64,000 bases of DNA from CAWCVR01 sp963799105 (GCA_963799105.1 CAWCVR010000010.1:124001-188000), one strand, 5' to 3'; shown: positions 41,086-50,617, counted from the stretch's first letter. Program-made: numbers and translations. Notes: generated by a model from the letters alone, not told the origin.

Positions 41086-43107
41086 CTAATGCATCAACGC
41101 ATCCCACAGCCGCGCCGCCCGCTCCACCACCGCGCCGCGGTCCTGTGGCAACAGGAAGCGCCCGGCGATCGACTCGTCCGCCGCCGCCTCAACCCGCTTC
41201 ACATACTCTTCGCGGCCGGCATATCGCTCCGCCACCGAAGGACGCGCGTCGCCCGTGCGCTCGCGCTCTTCCTTCGTCCTGGCGAATGGGAAAATCGAGC
41301 CGTAGAATTCCGCCAGTTCCTCCGGGGCCCCGCGCTCGGGCGCCCGAAAGTTCCAGCCCGTGATCGTTCCCAGCGGCACGGCCAGTTCCGGCAGCCGGAT
41401 GCCGCCTAAGTCGATTCCGTCCGCGTCCGTCTGCGGCAACAGCACCGGGTAGGCCCCCAGAATCCCGGGCGGTTCCTTGGTCGCCATGCCGAACGATTCG
41501 AACTCGCGGCCGAAATCCAGCCGCCGCGCCACGCGCGGATGTTTGGGCGGCCGCACCACGCCATCGCCATCCGGAATCGCCGGAAACCGCAGCCCGTCGA
41601 GCCGCGTCAACTGGCCCGCCCCGAGCCGCGGAACCACCGATGGCGGCGGCGCCGTCCCGTCCTTCAACCACGCCTGCATGGCCGCCAGCAGGGCCCGTTC
41701 CAGCGGGCGCTGATCCACCGGATTCCGCGGATACCGCGTTCCCTGACCGGCCAGCGGCAGCGCGCCGGGCGAGTGCTGCGCGCCCGCCACGAAATAGCAG
41801 CGCGTATCCGGCGCCGGCGAGGCGTCCTCCAGGCCGTCCGCGCTCGTGTGAATCAGCGCCGCAGCCCGCCCCCAGTATTCCGACGAGCCGTTGGTGAAGA
41901 AAATCTTGGGGACCACGCCGGCGGCGCGCGCCCTGGCCAGCAGTCCGTCGGGCGGCCCACCCGCCGGATTGCTCTCGATGGCGTCGGTGAAGGGGAAGAC
42001 GTCGGTGGGATAGAACACGTTCAGAAACGGCCAACCGTCGCGCGAAGGCTGCGCGTAGCGGAAATTGAAGCTGCCGCGCCCGGCGCCCGCTACGTCCGCC
42101 CAGACGCCATCGAACACCTTGCGGCCCTGCTCGTCGGCGTTGAACCCGTCGTAGAGGAACTCGCGCAGGAAACGCCCGCTCTGCGAAACTCCGAAGCCGA
42201 TGGCGCGCTTCTCCGCTTTGTGCACCTCCGCCAGCGCCGTCTCGGCCCCGCCGTATTTGAGGAACGATACCCAGTCGCGCACCGCGGCCAGCCCCGTTCC
42301 GGCCACCACCGGGTCCTTGCCCTGGTACACGAATTCGTAGAGTTGCCCCGGCTGGAAACCGCCCGCCATCTCCACCGAGTTTCCGTCCGCGCCCAGATGC
42401 CACCTGGCAGCCGGAACCGCCTTCCGGTGGCCCGAGGAGTCCCCCACATACAGCGCCACGGCCCTGGCCACCGGAATCGCATCCTGGTTGCGGTCGCCCA
42501 GCGGGAACCGGGTCACCGCGCGGTCGGGAGTGAATTCCGACCGCACCAGCCCATCGGCCGGCAGCGCCTCCTGGCGAAAATGCGGCGCGGAAAAGTGCAG
42601 GCGGTCGCGGTTGCCGGCGGGGATGTCCCACTCCCAGCCCAGCCACACCAGCGTATAGCCCTGATCGAGGAGCCATTTGTCGCCGACATCGCCCGCCGCG
42701 CCGCCCGCGAAATCGAAGCGGCTCAACATGCCCTTGCCGCCGCGGTTGGACACCTCGAAGAGCACCGTGCCGTTCCCCTTGGCGGCATCCACCGGCTTGA
42801 GCATGTAGAGGTCCGCGGTACACTCGACTTCGCCCGCCGCATTGGCCGCCGCGAAATCCAGGTCGCGGACGATGCGGTTCGCCGCCAGCTTGGGGTCCAG
42901 CCCGAAGCGCACCTTGCCGGTGATGCGCTCGTACGCCCCCGCGCCGCCCACCGTCTGGCCGTCGAGGATGACGCTCCGCTCAGCGATCTCGACGCTGCGC
43001 ACCGCGCCCTGCGCCGCCGGAAGCAGCAGCGCCAACAACGCCAGCAGAGTGGGGAAGGTTGTCAATCGGCCTCTCGCAGCCGTAGGCGGGCTGACGGAGC
43101 GCGGCAT
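41086..43107 (-). CDS. Secreted alpha/beta hydrolase domain protein (Abhydrolase_10 type)
   Basis: 673 residues with a signal peptide (hydrophobic 18-32, then AAQGA). The protein has the acidobacterial alpha/beta-hydrolase layout. 'SVEIAERSVILDGQ' opens it, the nucleophile elbow is 'IGFGVSQSGRFLREFLYDG', 'IFFTNGSSEYWGRAAALIHT' supplies the likely acid, and 'YFVAGAQHSPG' holds the His. Substrate unknown. The annotated ATG lies in a short repeated sequence (GCGGCATACTTTTCCCGCTA) shared with 43,165-43,195, so a slightly later start (TTG near 43,065) is possible. Confidence 0.8.
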   Translation of the reverse strand: MPRSVSPPTAARGRLTTFPTLLALLALLLPAAQGAVRSVEIAERSVILDGQTVGGAGAYERITGKVRFGLDPKLAANRIVRDLDFAAANAAGEVECTADLYMLKPVDAAKGNGTVLFEVSNRGGKGMLSRFDFAGGAAGDVGDKWLLDQGYTLVWLGWEWDIPAGNRDRLHFSAPHFRQEALPADGLVRSEFTPDRAVTRFPLGDRNQDAIPVARAVALYVGDSSGHRKAVPAARWHLGADGNSVEMAGGFQPGQLYEFVYQGKDPVVAGTGLAAVRDWVSFLKYGGAETALAEVHKAEKRAIGFGVSQSGRFLREFLYDGFNADEQGRKVFDGVWADVAGAGRGSFNFRYAQPSRDGWPFLNVFYPTDVFPFTDAIESNPAGGPPDGLLARARAAGVVPKIFFTNGSSEYWGRAAALIHTSADGLEDASPAPDTRCYFVAGAQHSPGALPLAGQGTRYPRNPVDQRPLERALLAAMQAWLKDGTAPPPSVVPRLGAGQLTRLDGLRFPAIPDGDGVVRPPKHPRVARRLDFGREFESFGMATKEPPGILGAYPVLLPQTDADGIDLGGIRLPELAVPLGTITGWNFRAPERGAPEELAEFYGSIFPFARTKEERERTGDARPSVAERYAGREEYVKRVEAAADESIAGRFLLPQDRGAVVERAARLWDALMH

Positions 43108-43207
43108 ACTTTTCCCGCTACCGGATGAAGGCCTTTGAGGTGGCGGCGCTGTATCCGGGGGCTGACAGTCCGCGGCATACTTTCGCCGCTACCGGACGGC
43201 ACAACTT

Positions 43208-43331
43208 GTGGGGCGGACGCCCTCGTCCGCAGCCGGCCCCCTGGCCGGCTTCCTGCCAGTGGCAAGCGCTTGATTCGGCGAGCGAAGGGCGGGACGGGGG
43301 CGTCCCGCGCGGACCGGGGGGTCCGCCCCAC
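43208..43331 (+). mobile_element. Small palindrome-ended element, copy C
   Basis: 124 bp bounded by exact GTGGGGCGGAC / GTCCGCCCCAC inverted repeats, containing GCCGGCCCCCTGGCCGGC. Same family as 14852-14954 and 23732-23855. Confidence 0.65.
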
Positions 43332-43339
43332 GATACGTG

Positions 43340-43571
43340 CGGGCTGTCCGGCCATGCGAAAAGCATGCAGCATTGGGTTGGCAACCTGCCCCGCAGAGCA
43401 GCAGAGCCGCAACCCAATCGCGCGGGATATTCCGGGCTGCCGGGGGCCGGATCGTCTCGCGCGCAGGCGAGCTCCGCTCGCCGGGCCGAGTACCACTCGG
43501 CCGCAGGCTGCCAGCCTGCCCCACATAAAACCGTCGCGGCGCGCGAAGAACTTGACGGGTAGTAGTACAAA
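43340..43571 (-). repeat. Dispersed composite repeat, locus C
   Basis: Contains the paired GCAGGCTGCCAGCCTGCC module and one 44-bp unit (ACATAAAACCGTCGCGGCGC ... GTAGTAGTAC), inverted relative to the copy at 1.9 kb. With the element at 43,208 it fills most of the 661-bp gap before 43769. The remainder (43,572-43,756) shows nothing gene-like. Confidence 0.8.
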
Positions 43572-43756
43572 GCGCTCACAGACAAACCGCTCCGCAGGCG
43601 AATCGCCTCGGCGCGCAGTTCTGTATCGCACACTCCGCGCGGACAAGCCGCTTGCCAACCCGGCGTGACACGGCAACGGGGCGCTGGCGACCTGCCGATG
43701 GCCATCTTTCATGTCTTGTTCCGGCGCAATCCCAAATTCCGCGAGGTGCTCTATCG

Positions 43757-43762
43757 TAATAT
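43757..43762 (+). promoter_or_regulatory. -10 TAATAT placing +1 on the start codon of the 43769 gene
   Basis: TAATAT at 43757-43762; seven bases later is the A of ATG 43769. No Shine-Dalgarno is visible, so a leaderless mRNA is likely. Confidence 0.5.
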
Positions 43763-43768
43763 AGTCTC

Positions 43769-44368
43769 ATGAACCGGCTTCTGGGGGCATTTAGCCTGGC
43801 GTTCCCGCTGTGGTGCCAGTGCGCTTTCGCCCAAGTTATCGTATTTGAGTCCAATGGCTTGAAGTATCAGACACTTACGAAATCGGGCGTGACCATCATG
43901 TACGCCCACCTGCCACCCCGCATCCACCAGTACAGCATCCTCCAGGCGGCCGTCACCAACGGTTCCGGAGGCCCCTATGTGGTCCGCCCCGAAAACTTCG
44001 CCTACGTTCGCGAGACCTCCGAAGTGCGCGCCGTACCAGCCAAAACCGTCATCCAGATGCTGGCCCAGAAGGGCAACGGAAGCGACGCCATCAAGCTGGT
44101 CACCGCCTACGAAAACTGGATCTCCGGCATCCCCAACTACCACGCTACCAGCGGTTTCGAGTTTCGCCGCCAGTCCGCCATCGGCATGGGCGCCAGCAAG
44201 TTGCGCAGCGCCGCCGCCGCCGGCGCCATCGCCTTCGACTACACCAAACTGGCTCCCACGGAATCCACCGACGGCGCCGTCTTCTTCCCCAGCGAAGGCA
44301 AACCCCTGGCCGGCGGACGGCTGGTGGTACGGACTAACACAGATGTCTTCCAGTTCAACGAGGAATAG
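43769..44368 (+). CDS. Hypothetical secreted protein, 199 aa
   Basis: Signal peptide (residues 1-22, ending FAQ). No family that I recognise. The mature part has regular Val/Tyr-rich strands ('VTIMYAHLPPRIHQYSI', 'PYVVRPENFAYVRE') and ends 'TDVFQFNEE'. It precedes the DUF1800/DUF1501 pair by about 200 bases and may serve the same surface process, but that is only proximity. The start is set by the TAATAT element three to eleven bases upstream. Confidence 0.75.
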   Translation: MNRLLGAFSLAFPLWCQCAFAQVIVFESNGLKYQTLTKSGVTIMYAHLPPRIHQYSILQAAVTNGSGGPYVVRPENFAYVRETSEVRAVPAKTVIQMLAQKGNGSDAIKLVTAYENWISGIPNYHATSGFEFRRQSAIGMGASKLRSAAAAGAIAFDYTKLAPTESTDGAVFFPSEGKPLAGGRLVVRTNTDVFQFNEE

Positions 44369-44576
44369 CCAGTCCCCTCGTCACTTTCCGCCCGTTCGGA
44401 GGCCGCGGGAATGGCCAGCCGTGCGGGCACTTGCGAAGTCCGGCAGAACTTCTGGCCGACAATCGTGTTCTTGCTTTCCAGCGGTCCCGCCCGCTCTGCG
44501 GCGATGCTCTCACGGCTTGCAGGCGCGCGGCCAACACGGTTGTAACGGAACACTCTCTCAGCCAAGGAGGATGGAA

Positions 44577-47393
44577 ATGAAAACCGCGTCGAAACGGGAG
44601 TGCTTGTTTGGGTTGCTCCTGCTGACCGTTGGGTCCACCCTGTCCGCCCAGATCTCCGGCCCGGGACCGGGCGGGAGCGCCAGCATCATCGTCTCAAACA
44701 GCGCCAGCGGCTCGTCCATCATCCAGAGCGGCTCGTGGGCCTCGATCTACGGCAGCGGCCTCTCGACAAGCACGCGGTCCTGGCAGTCGTCCGACATCAC
44801 CGGAAACCTCCTCCCCACCACGCTCGATAACGTCGGCGTTCTGATCGACGGCAAGAAGGCCGCGATCGCCTTCGTCAGCCCCGGACAACTGAACGTGCAG
44901 GTGCCCACGGACACCGCGACTGGGCCGGTGCCAGTGGTTGTCACCAACTCTTCCGCCAGCTTTACCGGCACTGCGGTTCTGCAAAACTACTCGCCGGCGT
45001 TGTTCACGTTCCAGGGGAAATACGCCAGCGCCCTGCACAATACCGATGGCGTCTACGTCGCGCCACTTGGATATCTCGGGAACAACGTGGTGTCGCAGCC
45101 GGCCCAGCCCGGCGAAGTGATTCAACTCTACGCCACCGGCTTCGGCCCCACCACGCCCGCCGTGCCGGCCGGGCAACTGGTGGCCAGCCCGGCGCCCCTG
45201 TCGGATCTCACCCAACTGCGCGTGACCATCGGCGGCGTGCCCGCAACCGTGCAGTTCGCCGGCATCACGTTCCCCGGCGAGTACCAGATCAACCTGGTCG
45301 TCCCGCAAGTGCCCAATGGCGATCAGCCGATTCTGGCAACCATCGGCGGTATGAGTACCCAGTCGGGGATCTCCATTACCATCCAGAACGCGACCGGCCC
45401 AGCGGTCACGGTGGCCGTCACGCCCGCCGTCAGCACCATTCGTTGCGGCGCCACGCTGACTCTCACAGCCAAGGTGGCCAACGCCACCAGCCAGTCGGTG
45501 ATCTGGGAGGTCAACGGACAAGTCGGCGGCAACCTCACCGTCGGGACGATCTCGTCCGCCGGCGTCTACACCGCGCCCGCCGATCTGCCCACTCCCGCGG
45601 CGGTGACCGTGACCGCCGTCAGCCTGGCCAACGCCGCGGCCGAGGCCAGCGTGACCGTGAATCTTCAGAATCCTTTGCCGGTGGTCACCTCGGTGACGCC
45701 CAACCCGGTGAATCCCGGCAATGTCACCATCACGGTCAACGGAACCGGGTTTGCGAATGGCGCCGCCGTCTATTTTGCCGGCGCCGCGCTGCCCACCACA
45801 TTCGTATCCGACACCAGGCTCACGGCCACCGGCGCGGTCGCCATGCCGGTGGGGCGTCTGGCGGCGGTCAAGGTCACCAATCCGAATCCCGGCACGGCCA
45901 CCTCGACCCCCATCGCGGTGCCCGTCCGCCTGGCGGTTGAGAAAGTGCCGTACGCCAGCGCGGTCCGCTTCCTCCAGATGACCACCTGGGGGCCTACGCC
46001 GCAAAACGTCGTGGATCTCCAGACCATGGGGACGGCCGCCTGGCTGGCCGCGCAGTTTGCCATGCCCGCCAGCGCGTGGCCCGATCCCGACAGCACCACC
46101 GAAGGCGTGGCCCGCCTGCAGTCCGCCTTCTTCAACGTCGCCCTGAATGGCGGCGATCAGCTTCGCCAGCGCGCCTCGTTCGCCCTGGCGCAGATTCTGG
46201 TGGCATCCGCCGTCAAAGACACGCTGTTCGAGCAGATGGTGGAGTATCAGCGGCTCATGGGCGACCACGCCTTCGGCGCCTACCGCGACCTGCTGGCGGC
46301 CATCACGCTCGATCCTTCCATGGGTTACTTCCTCGACATGGTGAACAACGCCAAGGCCAACCCGGCTACCGGCACCGCGGCTAACGAGAACTACGCGCGC
46401 GAGGCGATGCAACTCTTCGCGTTGGGCCTGGTGCAGTTGAATTCGCAGGGCGTTCCCATCACGGCCGGAGGCGCCACGGTCCCCGAGTACGGCCAGTCCG
46501 ACGTCTCGGCAATGGCCAAGGTGATGACCGGCTGGACTTATGGCGAGACGCCCGGTTTCGCTTCGCTGTGGACTAACATGCCGTACTATTTCGGACCCAT
46601 GGCGGCGTTCGAGACTTACCACGACACTACTCAGAAGACCATCAACCTGCCGACGCCATGCGTCATCCCCGCCGGCGGGACGGCGGAGAGCGACCTGAGC
46701 GCGGCCATCGATTGTATCTGCCAGCAGTCCAACGTGGCCCCGTTCGTCTCCTACCGGCTGATTCAGCGCTTCGTGCTGAGCAGCCCGACGCCGGCTTATG
46801 TGGGCCGGGTGGCGAGCGCGTTTCAGTCCTCGCAGGGCAATTTGCAGACCGTGATTGCCGCTTTGCTCACCGATCCCGAAGCGGCTAGCGAAGGCGCCGG
46901 CAAGCTGGCGGAACCGATCCTCTATGCCACCGGCCTGCTGCGCGCGCTCAATGCCACGGTCACCGTCCCGGATGCCCTCACCAACCAGGCCACCCTCATG
47001 GGCCAGACGGCGCTCACGCCCGGCAGCGTGTTCAGCTACTTTTCGCCGTTCTATACCGTCAGCGTTCCCGGCGCCGCGGCGCCGGTGGTGGCGCCCGAAT
47101 TCCAGGCCATGAACGCCTCCACCGCGCTCGCCCGCGCTAACTTCGCTTACCTGGCGGCCACCAATGGCATCTCGGGCGGCATCACCGTGAACCTGGCGAA
47201 TTTGCAGGACCTCGCCAACAATCCGCCCGACCTGGTGGAAGCGCTCAACCAGGCGCTATTCCGGGGCGAGATGGATGCCAATGTGCGCGGCCTTCTGACC
47301 ACCGCCGCCAGCGCATCCACCAGCACGGCGTCGCGCGTGCGCAGCGCGCTCTATGCCGCCTCGGCCGCGCCGCAATACGAAGTCGAACGGTAA
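44577..47393 (+). CDS. DUF1800 protein with N-terminal Solibacter-type TIGR03437 and Ig/IPT domains
   Basis: Start ATG 44577, because AAGGAGG (44564-44570) lies six bases upstream. 938 residues with a signal peptide (ends STLSAQ). Residues 25-270 match TIGR03437 ('VGVLIDGKKAAIAFVSPG', 'EVIQLYATGFGPTTPAVP', 'FPGEYQINLVVPQVPNGD'). An Ig-like domain ('VTPAVSTIRCGATLTLTA') and an IPT domain ('VVTSVTPNPVNPGNVT') follow. Residues 455-938 are DUF1800 ('RFLQMTTWGPTPQNV', 'ENYAREAMQLFALG'). Function unknown in the literature I can recall. The partner DUF1501 gene starts 13 bases later. Confidence 0.88.
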   Translation: MKTASKRECLFGLLLLTVGSTLSAQISGPGPGGSASIIVSNSASGSSIIQSGSWASIYGSGLSTSTRSWQSSDITGNLLPTTLDNVGVLIDGKKAAIAFVSPGQLNVQVPTDTATGPVPVVVTNSSASFTGTAVLQNYSPALFTFQGKYASALHNTDGVYVAPLGYLGNNVVSQPAQPGEVIQLYATGFGPTTPAVPAGQLVASPAPLSDLTQLRVTIGGVPATVQFAGITFPGEYQINLVVPQVPNGDQPILATIGGMSTQSGISITIQNATGPAVTVAVTPAVSTIRCGATLTLTAKVANATSQSVIWEVNGQVGGNLTVGTISSAGVYTAPADLPTPAAVTVTAVSLANAAAEASVTVNLQNPLPVVTSVTPNPVNPGNVTITVNGTGFANGAAVYFAGAALPTTFVSDTRLTATGAVAMPVGRLAAVKVTNPNPGTATSTPIAVPVRLAVEKVPYASAVRFLQMTTWGPTPQNVVDLQTMGTAAWLAAQFAMPASAWPDPDSTTEGVARLQSAFFNVALNGGDQLRQRASFALAQILVASAVKDTLFEQMVEYQRLMGDHAFGAYRDLLAAITLDPSMGYFLDMVNNAKANPATGTAANENYAREAMQLFALGLVQLNSQGVPITAGGATVPEYGQSDVSAMAKVMTGWTYGETPGFASLWTNMPYYFGPMAAFETYHDTTQKTINLPTPCVIPAGGTAESDLSAAIDCICQQSNVAPFVSYRLIQRFVLSSPTPAYVGRVASAFQSSQGNLQTVIAALLTDPEAASEGAGKLAEPILYATGLLRALNATVTVPDALTNQATLMGQTALTPGSVFSYFSPFYTVSVPGAAAPVVAPEFQAMNASTALARANFAYLAATNGISGGITVNLANLQDLANNPPDLVEALNQALFRGEMDANVRGLLTTAASASTSTASRVRSALYAASAAPQYEVER

Positions 47394-47406
47394 AAGGAGA
47401 ACCACG

Positions 47407-48771
47407 ATGATGACATTCCAACGGACCCGCTCACGTCGCGACTTCCTTCGCCTCGGCTGCGGCACGGTTTCCACCATCGGCGCGGCGGCTGCTTTCGGCC
47501 AGGCTGGTCTGATGACCGCGCGGGCGCAATCGTCCAGCGATTACAAGGCCATGGTGTGTATCTTCCTGTTCGGCGGCAACGATGCCAATAACATGCTGGT
47601 TCCCAACGACGCCTCCACTTACTCCAACTACCAGAAGATCCGCCAGAACCTGGCCCTCCCGCAGGGCTCGCTGGTGACGATTCACGACCCGGCCAGCAAC
47701 GCCAACTATGGTTTGCACCCCAGTTTCGCGCCCATCGCCGCGCTGTACAACACCTCCAAGCGCCTGGCGCTCGCCGCCAACGTGGGCACGCTGGTGCAGG
47801 CGGTGCCGCGAGGGTCGAACGGCCTGCCGCAGCTCAGCTCCGTACCGCTGCCGGTGAATCTGTATTCGCATTCCGACCAGCAGAACGAGTGGCAGAACGC
47901 GGTGCCGCAGGGCGGCGCCACCACCGGCTGGAGCGGCCGTCTGGCCGACAAAGTGGCCGGCGTTTCCGGCGGCGTCGTGCCGCCCGCCATCAGCATCAGC
48001 GGCAATGCGCTGCAGTTGATCGGCCAGACCACCCAGCCCTCCACCGTGAACACCAGCAACTTCGGACTGACGGCGCCGGCGACCGATCCGGGATCCACGG
48101 CTTTGCAGAGCATGCTCAGCCTGCCGAGCGGAGTGACCCTCATTCAGGCGGCGCAGAGTTCGCTGAAGGACGCCATCGCCGTGGCCCAGGCCGTGAACGC
48201 CGCGGTGGCCGGCAGCAGCAGCCTGGGCGTGACGTTTGCGAGCACCGATATCGGCACGCAATTGGCCCAGGTGGCCAAGCTCATCCAGGTGCGCTCCGCG
48301 CTCGGCGCCACCCGCCAGATCTTCTTCTGTAGCCAGGGCGGCTACGACACGCACTCCAATCAACTGGCAACCCAGGTGACGCTTTACAGCAACCTCGCCG
48401 CCGCGCTGGCGGCCTTCGACCAGGCCATGGGCGTGCTCACCGTGCAGAACGACGTGACCGTGTTTACCGAGTCCGACTTCAGCCGCACCTTCCAGCCCAA
48501 CGGCAACGCCGGCACCGACCACGGATGGGGAAGCCACGCCCTGATCATGGGCGGCGCCGTGAATGGCGGCAACCTGTATGGCACGTTCCCCACTCTCGCG
48601 CTAGGCGGCCCCGACGATTCCGGAACCCGCGGCACGTGGGTCCCCAGCACTTCCGAAGACCAGTATGTTGGCGCCCTGGCGAAGTGGTTCGGTCTCTCCG
48701 CGCAAGCGGACCTGGACTACGTGTTCCCGAATCTTCGCAACTTCGGGTACCAGACGCCGGCGCTGATTTAG
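47407..48771 (+). CDS. DUF1501 protein, Tat-exported
   Basis: 454 residues; AAGGAG lies about seven bases before the ATG. Twin-arginine signal 'RSRRDFLRLGCGTVSTIG'. The DUF1501 (sulfatase-like fold) core shows 'KAMVCIFLFGGNDANNML', 'DVTVFTESDFSRTFQPNG' and 'GTDHGWGSHALIMGG'. Forms an operon with the DUF1800 gene, a pairing found widely in Planctomycetes and Acidobacteria. Activity not known to me; metal-dependent hydrolase chemistry is plausible from the fold. Confidence 0.88.
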   Translation: MMTFQRTRSRRDFLRLGCGTVSTIGAAAAFGQAGLMTARAQSSSDYKAMVCIFLFGGNDANNMLVPNDASTYSNYQKIRQNLALPQGSLVTIHDPASNANYGLHPSFAPIAALYNTSKRLALAANVGTLVQAVPRGSNGLPQLSSVPLPVNLYSHSDQQNEWQNAVPQGGATTGWSGRLADKVAGVSGGVVPPAISISGNALQLIGQTTQPSTVNTSNFGLTAPATDPGSTALQSMLSLPSGVTLIQAAQSSLKDAIAVAQAVNAAVAGSSSLGVTFASTDIGTQLAQVAKLIQVRSALGATRQIFFCSQGGYDTHSNQLATQVTLYSNLAAALAAFDQAMGVLTVQNDVTVFTESDFSRTFQPNGNAGTDHGWGSHALIMGGAVNGGNLYGTFPTLALGGPDDSGTRGTWVPSTSEDQYVGALAKWFGLSAQADLDYVFPNLRNFGYQTPALI

Positions 48772-48894
48772 CTTCAGCCGGCATACTTCACGGAACGCGC
48801 GACCCGGGGTTGTGGCTTACCGGGTCTGCAAAATAAGACGGCGAGCCCCAATACTGTTCACATAAGAACCTCTTCGTGCCGTTCTGTTTTTGGG

Positions 48895-49248
48895 GTGGAG
48901 AGCCCCGGAATGGCTTGCACCATTGCGCCGTTACCGGCCGGAAGCCGCGGTCCGATGCATGCGGCCGCGCTCACGTTCGACGAGGATCCCGGCCGCCTCT
49001 CGTTCCTGCACGCCGTACGAGTCGTCCGTCGCAAGCTGCCCGTCTACAACGCGATTCCCTCTCGGCAGGGGAAACCACCTCGTAACGCCGTACTCGCGGA
49101 AATCCTCCAGGAGCGTGGCGTCTCCAGCCGCAGTTGACGGAACCTGGGTGGCGTGAAGCGCAAGTTGAGCAGTTTCCCGCTTCGACCGCGGAAAGCCAAA
49201 CCTTCACCGCCGATCGACATCCACCAGGCCATAAGAGTCATTAGCTGA
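48895..49248 (+). pseudogene. C-terminal remnant of an IS4-family transposase
   Basis: 'DEDPGRLSFLHAVRVVRR' and 'AVLAEILQERGVSSRS' match the end of IS4-type DDE transposases. After an in-frame TGA (49135-49137) the same frame continues with 'GGVKRKLSSFPLRPR', the usual tail, to a stop at 49248. The catalytic N-terminal part and any inverted repeats are absent, so it is a dead fragment. Confidence 0.7.
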
Positions 49249-49369
49249 ACGGTATTGGGGCCAGGTGAACCAAGACATTATGTGGTTGAATGGTCGGGGC
49301 CGGGAAGTTGCCCTCATTTTTGGCGTAGAGCCCCCGTTTTTGGCGTAGAGCCGAGCCGCCGAGCCGATC

Positions 49370-49385
49370 CCGCGCACTGGCGCGG
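49370..49385 (-). terminator. Short hairpin downstream of tRNA-Glu
   Basis: CCGCGC-CAGT-GCGCGG (minus strand) begins two bases after the CCA end. No T-run, so it may be a processing or termination hairpin. Two copies of TTTTTGGCGTAGAGCC follow at about 49,317-49,352. Confidence 0.4.
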
Positions 49386-49387
49386 AA

Positions 49388-49465
49388 TGGCGTCCCCAGG
49401 GGGATTCGAACCCCCGTTACCGCCGTGAAAGGGCGATGTCCTAGGCCGGGCTAGACGATGGGGAC
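49388..49465 (-). tRNA. tRNA-Glu (anticodon TTC)
   Basis: Minus strand: acceptor GTCCCCA pairs with TGGGGAC before G-CCA (CCA encoded at 49388-49390). The anticodon loop CTTTCAC gives TTC, and the T-loop GGTTCGAATCC is canonical. 75 bases plus CCA. It lies just downstream of cheB but has its own promoter. Confidence 0.95.
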
Positions 49466-49496
49466 TTGCTGGCCGGAAGCAGGGAAGAACACTTCT

Positions 49497-49526
49497 ACTG
49501 TACCGTTGCCGGCCGCCGACCGTCAA
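49497..49526 (-). promoter_or_regulatory. Sigma-70 promoter of tRNA-Glu
   Basis: On the minus strand: TTGACG (49521-49526), 18-bp spacer, TACAGT (49497-49502). The -35 overlaps the cheB stop codon. Confidence 0.65.
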
Positions 49527-50617
49527 CTTGAGGCTGGGACGGCGGGCTCCGATCCGCCGCGCCGGTGGTGCGGAGACAGGATGGCGGCGGAAACGGCGGA
49601 CAGCGGTAAAACCTGCGCGGCCGCCCCGACGGCAATGGCTTCGCGGGGCATGCCAAACACCACGCACGAAGCTTCGTCCTGAGCGATGGTGTGGGCGCCG
49701 GCCTGGCGCATGCGCAGCAGCCCCTGCGCTCCATCGCAGCCCATCCCGGTGAGCAGCACTCCGATGGCGCGAGCGGCCGCCGCTTCGCTGACCGAATGGA
49801 ACAAGACATCCACGGACGGCCGTTGGTAGCAGACCCGCGGGCCGGAGCGGACATTGACGAGATAGCGTCCTCCGGAGCGCCGCAACACCATGTGGAAGTC
49901 GCCCGGCGCCACCAGCGCCAAACCGTCGCGGAGGGTGTCGCCGTCCTCGGCTTCCTTGACTTCGATGCGGCAGGCGGCGTTCAGCCGGTCGGCGAAAGCC
50001 CGGGAGAAGCCGGGAGGGATGTGTTGCGCTACCACGATCCCGGGAGTGTTCGCAGGCAGCCGGGTGAGCACCGAAGCGATGGCCTCGGTGCCGCCCGTGG
50101 AGGCGCCGATGGCGATTACGGTCTCCGGCGGCAGGAGGGAGCGTTCGGCGGCAGGCGCCGCGACTGGCTGCGCAGCCGGCGCGGCTGCCGGCGCGGCGGT
50201 GGGCGGACGGACCCGCGACGCGGCGGCAGCCCGGATCTTCTCCGCCAGACTGTGGCGAAGCTCGCCGACCGAATAGGGTCCGCCGGGCTTGGCAAGCACC
50301 TCCACGGCGCCGGACTCCAGTGCTTCCAGGGCGGCGCGGCAGGACGGCTGAGCCAGCGAGCTGATGACCACGGTGGGCAGCGGGTGGAACCGCATCAGTT
50401 TCTTGAGGAAGGTGAGCCCATCCATGCGGGGCATTTCGATATCCAGGGTGAGGACATCGGGCTGCAGGGCGACGATCTTGTCGCGCGCCACGTATGGATC
50501 CGGGGCGGTGCCCACCACCTCGAGATCCGCCTCTCCGGTCAGGGCTTCGGTGAGAATCTTGCGGACAATGGCCGAATCGTCAACGATCAGGACACGGATT
50601 CTGCGGCCTGCGGGCAT
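49523..50617 (-). CDS. cheB: CheB, chemotaxis receptor glutamate methylesterase/deamidase
   Basis: 364 residues. The N-terminal receiver has D59 in 'LTLDIEMPRMDG'. An Ala/Pro linker (132-160) is followed by the methylesterase with catalytic S173 ('IGASTGGTEAI'), H199 ('VAQHIPPGFS') and D295 ('GMGCDGAQG'). It removes methyl groups from receptors when phosphorylated by CheA. Last gene of the che operon; start overlaps the CheX-like gene by 31 bases. Confidence 0.95.
   Translation of the reverse strand: MPAGRRIRVLIVDDSAIVRKILTEALTGEADLEVVGTAPDPYVARDKIVALQPDVLTLDIEMPRMDGLTFLKKLMRFHPLPTVVISSLAQPSCRAALEALESGAVEVLAKPGGPYSVGELRHSLAEKIRAAAASRVRPPTAAPAAAPAAQPVAAPAAERSLLPPETVIAIGASTGGTEAIASVLTRLPANTPGIVVAQHIPPGFSRAFADRLNAACRIEVKEAEDGDTLRDGLALVAPGDFHMVLRRSGGRYLVNVRSGPRVCYQRPSVDVLFHSVSEAAAARAIGVLLTGMGCDGAQGLLRMRQAGAHTIAQDEASCVVFGMPREAIAVGAAAQVLPLSAVSAAILSPHHRRGGSEPAVPASS

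Noticed and set aside
43977..44576. 200-residue N-terminal extension of the DUF1800 protein
   Set aside because: Pro/Ser-rich out-of-frame copy of the upstream gene; AAGGAGG and a signal peptide mark the start at 44577.
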